Assembly (NCBI GenBank): GCA_002729015.1
Contig: PBVO01000060.1
Location: 112,892-144,650 of the forward strand
Direction of reading: 5' to 3'
DNA length: 31,759 nucleotides
Source: Candidatus Poribacteria bacterium
GTDB taxonomy: Bacteria > Poribacteria > WGA-4E > UBA9662
Both the position numbers and the translations under genes were made by a program. Position 1 is the first letter of the stretch. Every line of letters begins with the position of its first letter. Shown piece by piece: positions 25,329-31,759 of the stretch. Below the pieces are notes generated by a model, which did not search any database, was not told the DNA's origin, and saw nothing but the letters and a program-made list of their open reading frames with translations.

Positions 25329-26627
25329 CTACTTTTCCTCCTCGGCATTTGATTCTTCAGATGACTCTTCAGATGACTCTTCAGATGACTCTTCAGATGA
25401 CTCTTCATCATCGGATGGTACCTCGGGTACGGGGACTTTATCTGGGTAAAACTTTAGCTTTCCTTTGGCTGTTACGTCTTCTACCCAAGCCAAAATTCGT
25501 TCTCGTTTTTTCTGCTGCTCGATTATCGTAACGATGCTGTCGCGAACCTCTTCGAACGTTTGTTGTCGTGCGGGCGTTTGTGATTCCTTCCGGAACAGTA
25601 GGTAGAATACATTATCACCAACATCAAGTTCCATTTGTTCAGTAGACTCTTCTCCCACTTCCATTCCGAACATAGCTTCAACGAAAGGCATCCAGTTCTC
25701 ACTAGCATCTCGACGAAATTCCCCAGTGTTGCCAGGATCATTCTGACTATCGCCAGGACCTTGCAAGTCATTCTTGAAGGTTTCAGCTATTTCAGCCAAA
25801 TCGATCCCCTCTTGATACATAGCATATGCTTTCTCAGCTTTCTTTTCATCAGTTAGAGAAACACATGTTGCCCGAACAGTTTCTTCTTCGATGTACTCAG
25901 TTTTATTCTCCTCATAGTATTCAACCAATTCTTTTTCTGAATAGGCAATTTTCTCATCGACTTCGACTTCAGTTAATCGCTCGACCAGCAATTGGTTTCG
26001 GTAATCTTCGGCTTTTCGAATAATATCATCATCTTTCTCAAAGCCGTTTGATCTCGCTGCTAAAAGCTTTAGTTTTTCGCCAACATACTCTTCCAAATAA
26101 GTAGTAATTCCGCCTTCATCACTTACATAGTTCTCTTGTTTATAACTGGGCAAATCTTGGAAGGCAGTCACGAATTCGGAGTTAGTAATTTGGTATTTTT
26201 TATTTTCCCACTCGTACTCCAAAACAACCGGATCTACAAATCCAGCTGTAGACGCAACTACTGATACGGCGGCCCTAGCACTATTCATTATTCCAACTCC
26301 AGCTGGGGCATGAAGACGAATATTCAGTTGATCACCAGGATAAACCATGTGTGGATCAGTGAAACGATTATCTCTTTGAAAGTGTGTCCAATTTTGGCCA
26401 TGTCCGTAGTATTTTTGGGCTAATTTCCAAAGAGTATCTCCTGACTGGATGGAAACGGTCTGAGTTTGATAAAAAGATTGAATCGGTATGATTTTTGATT
26501 CAGCCAATGGTTGAATCAAAAAGACAGCAAAAAGTAAAAAAAGTGAATAAGAATTAATAGTGGATTGGTTGCCAGTACAAACAGACTCGCTACCATTGCT
26601 AAAACCAATTTTAGTTTTATATTTCAA
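25329..26627 (-). CDS. LysM and parvulin-like domain protein
   Basis: Protein of 432 residues. Seen: a signal peptide or N-terminal anchor (hydrophobic stretch about 27-40); a LysM domain (about 57-104: TVSIQSGDTLWKLAQKYYG, then MVYPGDQLNI) that binds peptidoglycan; a helical region; a parvulin-like domain (about 250-350) with GPGDSQNDPGNTGEFRRD; and an acidic tail of Glu-Ser repeats. As in its neighbour at 24313, the first catalytic His is Cys (Cys255, VRATCVSL) and the second is lost. A wall-bound chaperone is the simplest reading. The start is TTG at 26627, chosen because AAGGAG lies seven bases upstream and no in-frame ATG is near. It lies 76 bases after mfd. Confidence 0.82.
   Translation of the reverse strand: MKYKTKIGFSNGSESVCTGNQSTINSYSLFLLFAVFLIQPLAESKIIPIQSFYQTQTVSIQSGDTLWKLAQKYYGHGQNWTHFQRDNRFTDPHMVYPGDQLNIRLHAPAGVGIMNSARAAVSVVASTAGFVDPVVLEYEWENKKYQITNSEFVTAFQDLPSYKQENYVSDEGGITTYLEEYVGEKLKLLAARSNGFEKDDDIIRKAEDYRNQLLVERLTEVEVDEKIAYSEKELVEYYEENKTEYIEEETVRATCVSLTDEKKAEKAYAMYQEGIDLAEIAETFKNDLQGPGDSQNDPGNTGEFRRDASENWMPFVEAMFGMEVGEESTEQMELDVGDNVFYLLFRKESQTPARQQTFEEVRDSIVTIIEQQKKRERILAWVEDVTAKGKLKFYPDKVPVPEVPSDDEESSEESSEESSEESSEESNAEEEK
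25351..25407. repeat. 12-base tandem repeat coding an acidic Glu-Ser tail
   Basis: Four perfect head-to-tail copies of a 12-base unit (GATGACTCTTCA on the + strand, 25360-25407), preceded by a partial copy from 25351. On the - strand they code Glu-Glu-Ser-Ser type repeats near the C-terminus of the LysM/parvulin-like protein. The perfect identity points to recent slippage. The unit is a multiple of three, so copy changes keep the frame. Confidence 0.93.
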
Positions 26628-26703
26628 ACAATTTCTCCTTTAATTCTAGATTGAACAGAATAAGATAGTTCAGGCTCCAACCACAGTAGGTTTACTATTT
26701 CAC

Positions 26704-29700
26704 CTAAATTCCCCTAATTTTGTCCAACAAAGATTGAACGGTAACCAGCAAGTTTTTTCCTGTCAAACCTTCTGTGTTAACCGTCAATTGTGCTGGTGGC
26801 TCTAATCCTAGTCGTTGATCTTTCTTAATTAGCGTAATAATATTCGAAGGATCAAATTCAATCCTGTCAGGATTAAATAAAATCCTTATATTTTCTCTCG
26901 TTGAAGTTATTTTGTCAATGCCCATTTGCTGACATTTCCATTTGAGAAATGACATTTGCAATAACATGTCAACAGGTTCAGGTACGGAACCGAACCGGTC
27001 TTTCATTTCCGTTTTTAATTCGCTGAAATCAGCTTCGTTTTTTGCGCTAGCAATTTTCTTGTAAAGCGACACCTTTTGACGACTATCGGGGACATAATTA
27101 TCCGGCAGATAAGCTTCTATGGGGAGGTTAATTTTCGTCTCCAGATCTTCAGAGACTTTTTCACCTTTTAGTTTTTTTACCGCATCATCTAGCATCCGGC
27201 AATATAGATCATAACCAACAGATGCAATATGTCCATGCTGTTCTTGTCCGAGAATATCACCAGCGCCACGAATTTCCAAATCTCGTAAAGCAATTTTGAA
27301 ACCGGACCCTAGATCTGTAAACTCTTCGATTACCCTAAGGCGCTTTTGAGCACCTTCAGTAATAGCCCGATCTACAGAATAAAATAGGTAACCGTATGCT
27401 TGAAATCTATCGCGACCAACACGACCCCTTAGCTGGTACAATTGAGCTAACCCCAGTGCATCAGCTCGGTTAATAAGAATCGTGTTGACATTAGGAATAT
27501 CGATACCAGACTCTATAATCGTTGTACAAATTAACACATCATATTGGTGATCCATAAAATCCAAAATCACCTGTTCTAACTGCCTTTCAGGCATCTGGCC
27601 GTGACCGACAGCACACCTAGCCTGCGGTACTAACTTTTTAACTGTTGCAGCGATACTCAAAATACTTTGAACTCGATTATGTACAAAAAAGACCTGTCCA
27701 CCTCTACTAATTTCTTTAAGAATGCTGTCTCTAATAATATCTGAGTTATACTCCATCACATAAGTTTCAATTGGCAAACGACTTTCAGGGGGTGTGTTAA
27801 TCAGGCTAAGATCACGCATTCCCACCATCGACATATTTAGTGTCCGAGGAATAGGAGTTGCAGTCAGAGTCAAAACATCAACTGTAGATTTTAATTGTTT
27901 GATTTTCTCTTTGTGTTTTACACCAAACCGATGTTCTTCATCCACAATTAACAAACCTAAATCATGAAAATTAATTGATTTAGCCAATAGACTATGAGTG
28001 CCGACAATAATATCGATAGATCCTTTTTCTAAGTTAGATTTTATTGTTTTGCTTTGTTTATCTGTACGCAATCGACTCAACATTTCGATGTTGATCGGAA
28101 AATCCTGGAATCTTTTCTGGAAAGTTGTGAAGTGTTGTAAACAAAGAACAGTAGTTGGAACTAATACTGCCACTTGTTTACCGGCAGCAGCAGATTTGAA
28201 TGCAGCTCGCATAGCAACTTCGGTTTTCCCATAACCAACATCACCACAAATAAGGCGATCCATTGGTTGTGAACGTTCCATATCAACTTTTACATCGTCA
28301 ATAGCTGATTGTTGATCTTCTGTCTCTTGGTAAGGGAATAGAGCCTCAAACTCTTGTTGCCAAGGAGAATCACCAGGAAAAGAAAAACCCGATGAGCTTT
28401 CCCTCTCAGCATACAATTGCAATAATTCTTCGGCCATCTTCTCGATGGAAGCCTTAGCTTTAGCTTTCGTACGTCGCCAACCTTTTCCGCCAAGCCTATC
28501 GATTCGAGGTTTATAGTCTTCGTCTCGTCCACCAATATATTTTTGGACTAAATCAATCTGATAAGTCGGAACATATAGTGTGTCTCCATCTTTATATTTT
28601 AGATGTAGAAAATCTTGATATTTACCATCTACTTCTATTCTTTGGATGCCTTGGTAGTGACCTATGCCATGAGACACATGAACAACATAATCACCAACGT
28701 GTAAATCAATCATGCTAAGAATTGGAGCTCCAGCATGAGATTTAGATTTTTTCGGTTGCCGCTGAACGGGGTTACGTGGTTGATCGAAAAGCTCATGGTC
28801 AGAGATTACGATCCACTTTTGATCCAAACTAACAAATCCACGTCCCAGACTGCCAACTTCTAGTTGAATCCCGGCCCAAGGCAAATCTCGATCGTCCAAA
28901 ATCCGTTTCATTCGTTTGATAGAGGGCTCATTTTCACAATAAATGTCAATTTGAAAACCTTGTTCGGTCCAATTCCTTAACCGGTCGATATTTTCCTGAT
29001 AGTTCCCTTTGTGAAGGTCAAGAGGTGTAAAATTATAATTTAGAATTTCTAATTCACTAGCTAACCCATCGGTTGGAGGTGTTGTTGCTGTACGAATCAA
29101 ATTAAAATCTTTTAGCTCAATCAGGGTTTTTTGATAAGTGTTGAACACCTCATTCGGATCGACCATAAAATTATCTTGTTCCTGTTTTTTCTGGAAGACT
29201 TCTTTTAACCTATCAATTGTTTGCTTTGCTTCATGAGCTAACCAATTTTGTTCAACTAAAAGAACAGAAGATTCGGCAGGTAAATAACTGTGCAAGTAGT
29301 TGGTATTTGTATACAATTTTGAATGAATAGCCTCAATTCCATCCAGTACTTCTGAAGATTGACCATAATTTTGCCAACCTTCAATTCGTTCAGTTATTTC
29401 TTTTATAGTATTCAAATATGGAGGTGAAAAATGGAGAGCTTCGGTCTTTTGTGCATAATCACGCCAATTATCGACGATTTCGGGAGTGAAGATGACTTCA
29501 CTAGCTGGGCTAATTTGGGCGTATTCCAACATTTCAACTGATCTTTGGTTGCTGATATCGAAGGTACGAATTGAATCGATTTCATCTCCAAAGAAATCTA
29601 ATCTGATGGGATAATGACTTATTAGTGGATATAGATCTAAAATATTACCTCTGAAAGAAAAAGTCCCCTTGATTTCGACCATGTCCGACGGGCGATATCC

Positions 29701-30183
29701 CCAATCAAGAAGGTTACTGATTATTTGTTGAGGTTTGATTTCATCTCCTCTTACGATCCTTCGAAATGATTGAGCTAGTAAGGATTTGGGAGTGATCTGC
29801 TGCGTTAGTGCATGAATGGAAGTAACTACTACTAGCGGAGAATCACTTGAGTACTTCAGTAACTGTTGGAGACACAGCAAGCGATCGGTGACAACTTTCT
29901 TAGGAGGTGAAATCCAATCAAAAACGAAATTTGGCCACTGTGGAAATAAAAGCGGTTTGTCGACTAAAACAGATGCCAAGTCGAAAATAAGTTCTTCAGC
30001 TTCCTTTTGAGACGGCAATACTACCAAAAGAGGACTATTAGGCTGATCAGAGACCAAAGCCTGAATGAAGAAGCTTAAGGAAGACCCGTGTAACCCTTTT
30101 AGCCAGAACTGATTTCTATCAATCGATCCAAAATGAGCAAGAAAATTGACATACGGTTGACTGTTAGTAACGAGATTGCGCAT
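26704..30183 (-). CDS. mfd: Transcription-repair coupling factor Mfd
   Basis: ATP-driven DNA translocase of 1159 residues that pushes stalled RNA polymerase off damaged DNA and recruits UvrA. Domains in order: a UvrB-homology N-terminal region (1-about 350); the polymerase-interacting CarD-like domain (about 488-560: HVGDYVVHVSHGIGHYQGIQ); a RecG-like helicase with Walker A GDVGYGKTEVAMRAAF (near 640), DEEH box LLIVDEEHRFG and TATPIPRTLNMSM; a second helicase lobe (IIESGIDIPNVNTILINRAD, QLRGRVGRD); and the C-terminal TRCF domain. Length fits the family. The ATG is three bases after the DUF3108 gene, with only a weak ribosome site, so coupling is likely. No frameshift or missing motif is seen. 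Confidence 0.97.
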   Translation of the reverse strand: MRNLVTNSQPYVNFLAHFGSIDRNQFWLKGLHGSSLSFFIQALVSDQPNSPLLVVLPSQKEAEELIFDLASVLVDKPLLFPQWPNFVFDWISPPKKVVTDRLLCLQQLLKYSSDSPLVVVTSIHALTQQITPKSLLAQSFRRIVRGDEIKPQQIISNLLDWGYRPSDMVEIKGTFSFRGNILDLYPLISHYPIRLDFFGDEIDSIRTFDISNQRSVEMLEYAQISPASEVIFTPEIVDNWRDYAQKTEALHFSPPYLNTIKEITERIEGWQNYGQSSEVLDGIEAIHSKLYTNTNYLHSYLPAESSVLLVEQNWLAHEAKQTIDRLKEVFQKKQEQDNFMVDPNEVFNTYQKTLIELKDFNLIRTATTPPTDGLASELEILNYNFTPLDLHKGNYQENIDRLRNWTEQGFQIDIYCENEPSIKRMKRILDDRDLPWAGIQLEVGSLGRGFVSLDQKWIVISDHELFDQPRNPVQRQPKKSKSHAGAPILSMIDLHVGDYVVHVSHGIGHYQGIQRIEVDGKYQDFLHLKYKDGDTLYVPTYQIDLVQKYIGGRDEDYKPRIDRLGGKGWRRTKAKAKASIEKMAEELLQLYAERESSSGFSFPGDSPWQQEFEALFPYQETEDQQSAIDDVKVDMERSQPMDRLICGDVGYGKTEVAMRAAFKSAAAGKQVAVLVPTTVLCLQHFTTFQKRFQDFPINIEMLSRLRTDKQSKTIKSNLEKGSIDIIVGTHSLLAKSINFHDLGLLIVDEEHRFGVKHKEKIKQLKSTVDVLTLTATPIPRTLNMSMVGMRDLSLINTPPESRLPIETYVMEYNSDIIRDSILKEISRGGQVFFVHNRVQSILSIAATVKKLVPQARCAVGHGQMPERQLEQVILDFMDHQYDVLICTTIIESGIDIPNVNTILINRADALGLAQLYQLRGRVGRDRFQAYGYLFYSVDRAITEGAQKRLRVIEEFTDLGSGFKIALRDLEIRGAGDILGQEQHGHIASVGYDLYCRMLDDAVKKLKGEKVSEDLETKINLPIEAYLPDNYVPDSRQKVSLYKKIASAKNEADFSELKTEMKDRFGSVPEPVDMLLQMSFLKWKCQQMGIDKITSTRENIRILFNPDRIEFDPSNIITLIKKDQRLGLEPPAQLTVNTEGLTGKNLLVTVQSLLDKIRGI

Positions 30184-30186
30184 AAA

Positions 30187-31002
30187 TTACTGATTTCTTT
30201 GAGTTAATGGTTCAATTTTACGTAAAGTTGCCACCAGACGGCCAACTTTAACTTTGGCTTCGATCCGAACCGGTATACGGCGATTATCATCGGATAACCA
30301 TATTTTGCGTCGTGTTGATTCCGAGGTTATTACTAAGGTTCCAATTTTTCCCAATAACCTGCATTTAATCGTTTCTTTGGTTACTTTGAATGTAGCCTTA
30401 TGTATACTCGACTTGCTTAATAAAGGAAAATCATAACTGCCCCCTATTTCCAAAGGGTGGTGACATAAGAAATAAATCCATGAAAGCTCATCTTGGCAGC
30501 CTTCAATTAGAACGGCTTTTGTGATTTTTCCATTTTTATTATGAGTAACTGTTTGATCTTGGTAGTCATAGTAGACTTCGACAGTAGCATGGTATTTTCT
30601 ATCTTCTATTGAGCGACGATGAAAAATAGGACCGAGATGGTTGGTGTCGATATAGGTCAAGCGATCAGCCCGAAATCGGTAAAACCTCTCAACTAGGCCC
30701 GTTGAGGTTTCAACAGAAGTTAGAGGATACACTTTTTTCCCTTTCCATTCGGTTTCTTGCCCAATTGTGATTGTTTGTGTCCCAGCTCTGACACCAGCCA
30801 GCTTAATGGAATATGTCAATTTCCCTCCCAGATGGGGAGTTCTTTCATTAGCTAGACTTTTTAAGCTAATCTGTTTAGCTGAAGAGATAATGGGTGGATT
30901 GAGAAAGAATACGAATATACAAATCAGATGCATTGACAGGTTAGTAATCAAAGAAGATTTCCTAAACCAAAAATCATTCAACACAATCTGTTGCGACCGC
31001 AC
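30187..31002 (-). CDS. DUF3108-domain envelope protein
   Basis: Protein of up to 271 residues matching the DUF3108 family of unknown function. Seen: a hydrophobic signal segment (about 24-42, ending in SSA) and a beta-rich body with LTYSIKLAGVRAGTQTITIG, VETSTGLVERFYRFRADRL and VYYDYQDQTVTHNKNGK, typical of the family. It is probably periplasmic. The start is unsure: GTG at 31002 gives the longest frame, while ATG at 30933 would begin directly at the signal segment (MHLICIFVFF); neither has a good Shine-Dalgarno. It is the first gene of the - strand run and sits three bases before mfd. Confidence 0.78.
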   Translation of the reverse strand: MRSQQIVLNDFWFRKSSLITNLSMHLICIFVFFLNPPIISSAKQISLKSLANERTPHLGGKLTYSIKLAGVRAGTQTITIGQETEWKGKKVYPLTSVETSTGLVERFYRFRADRLTYIDTNHLGPIFHRRSIEDRKYHATVEVYYDYQDQTVTHNKNGKITKAVLIEGCQDELSWIYFLCHHPLEIGGSYDFPLLSKSSIHKATFKVTKETIKCRLLGKIGTLVITSESTRRKIWLSDDNRRIPVRIEAKVKVGRLVATLRKIEPLTQRNQ

Positions 31003-31446
31003 GTATTGAAATAAAATTGGAATACAGTTGGATGGTATATAATATTCAATCGAAAATGAGGCCGAGACTCGGAGTGTTTAGCGAGCACGAACTTGACCAA
31101 GTTATTCAACCCACGAATACCATCAAGGTTAACTAGGCTTTTACTCCGTCGACAAGTTTAGAAACCAAATTGGTTATTACCTCTTCCGCTAGGCACAAAC
31201 ATCTATTATATAATTAAACAGTTTCTGCCCGAATTATATTTAACAAGTCCCAAAGTAAAAACGCAATCACGGCCCGCTGTTTAGTACAAATAAAGTGGCG
31301 AGGAGAAAAAATATACGATTGATTAAGGTATTTAACTCGATCGAAAATCTCACAAAGAAAATGAAAAACGTAGAAAACAAAAAACAACCATATTGAATCC
31401 GGCCGGAATGATATCACAACGTAATACTATCTGCAAGATAGACACT
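31003..31446. other. Long gap without a convincing gene
   Basis: Together with the terminator to its right this is a 511-base space between the DUF3108 gene and the cyclophilin gene. No protein frame here looks real. On the + strand a perfect TATAAT (31038-31043 region) is followed by short palindromes (CCGAG-A-CTCGG near 31062, AACTTG-AC-CAAGTT near 31090), so a small structured RNA is possible. I recognise no known RNA family. A promoter for the - strand operon should also lie here, but I cannot pick it out. Confidence 0.35.
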
Positions 31447-31489
31447 AAAAGCCACGATGTGCTTAATAATCATCTACATCGTGGCTTTT
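31447..31489 (-). terminator. Intrinsic terminator of the cyclophilin gene
   Basis: Perfect 14-base inverted repeat (arms 31447-31460 and 31476-31489, AAAAGCCACGATGT and its complement) with a 15-base loop, 24 bases past the stop of the - strand cyclophilin gene. The arm ends form a TTTT run on leaving the stem. It can work in both directions. Confidence 0.85.
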
Positions 31490-31513
31490 GGTACGAGATT
31501 TAGATATATCCTT

Positions 31514-31759
31514 TTAGTTTGCTTGAATGGTCGTCGTGGTAATTTTATCCCCTTTTATGATTCGGTCAGCTACCGCCATACCTTTAGTCACTTGACCAAA
31601 GACTGTATAATTCCCATCTAAGTCAGGAAAATCTCTTAGACAAATATAAAAATCGGAGGCATCAGATACAGTAGCCCCTTCTTCTTTGGCCATCGCCACT
31701 GTACCTCTTACGTGTTTGCGATCACTAATTTCAAGTGGTATTGTCTCTAAAGCTTGAAA
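31514..31759 (-). CDS. Cyclophilin-type peptidyl-prolyl isomerase (C-terminal part)
   Basis: C-terminal 81 residues of a cyclophilin; the gene runs off the right edge. Cyclophilins catalyse cis-trans change of proline peptide bonds. Seen: RGTVAMAKEEG, SDASDFYICLRDFPDLDGNYTVFG and GMAVADRIIKGDKI, which match the conserved second half of the family, with Cys-Leu replacing the usual aromatic stretch after FYI. The frame is open to the edge, so the GTG at 31699 is internal and not a start. It is a separate family from the parvulins of the neighbouring operon. Whether it is cytoplasmic or exported cannot be seen. Confidence 0.92.
   Translation of the reverse strand, partial: FQALETIPLEISDRKHVRGTVAMAKEEGATVSDASDFYICLRDFPDLDGNYTVFGQVTKGMAVADRIIKGDKITTTTIQAN

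Noticed and set aside
25351..25407. Regular repeats as a CRISPR array
   Set aside because: The units are 12 bases, directly adjacent without spacers, and lie inside a coding frame.
31214..31417. A 67-residue - strand frame in the right-hand gap
   Set aside because: It is rich in aromatic residues, as expected of AT-rich noncoding DNA, and has no recognisable motif.
31003..31513. RNase P RNA or tmRNA in the gap
   Set aside because: The size would fit, but I found neither the conserved RNase P core sequences nor the tRNA-like ends of tmRNA on either strand.

Overview
The window comes from a bacterium with an outer membrane (a diderm) and a fairly AT-rich genome that carries a complete Pup-proteasome system. 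The outer membrane is implied by an LptD-type LPS assembly protein, SurA-type chaperones and a PorV-like barrel. Pup-proteasomes are best known from Actinobacteria. Here the set sits beside diderm genes, and Pup ends in Gly-Gly-Glu. This points to a non-actinobacterial lineage, perhaps an uncultured phylum such as Poribacteria, Latescibacteria or a relative of the FCB group. The phylum cannot be fixed from the sequence alone.

Positions 69-6612 (+ strand) hold a compact operon in the classical order: mpa/arc (ring ATPase), dop (depupylase), pup, prcB (beta subunit), prcA (alpha subunit) and pafA (Pup ligase). The genes are tightly packed. dop follows mpa by 1 base, pup follows dop by 19 bases, prcB overlaps the pup stop codon, and pafA overlaps prcA by ATGA. 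PafA would attach Pup to target lysines, Dop would remove it, Mpa would unfold tagged proteins, and PrcA/PrcB would degrade them. Position 6784-9501 (+) is ppdK, pyruvate phosphate dikinase, closed by a strong bidirectional terminator at 9514-9561.

From 9757 to 31002 all genes are on the - strand. Read in the direction of transcription they are: a DUF3108 envelope protein, mfd, a LysM plus parvulin-like protein, a parvulin-like probable lipoprotein, a SurA-like chaperone, an LptD-like protein, a 2336-residue Ig-repeat surface protein, a Gfo/Idh/MocA oxidoreductase and a PorV/PorQ-like barrel. After a 511-base gap, the right edge cuts a cyclophilin-type peptidyl-prolyl isomerase (-) that has its own terminator.

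The most unusual object is the LptD-like protein at 19057-22860. About 400 residues resembling two to three parvulin (SurA-type) domains sit between the first strands and the rest of its barrel, so client and chaperone modules appear joined in one polypeptide. It follows a stand-alone surA and two divergent parvulin paralogs that have lost the usual catalytic histidines. The giant protein has FlgD/type IX-sorting-like ends and lies two genes from a PorV-like barrel, which hints at a type IX-like surface export pair.
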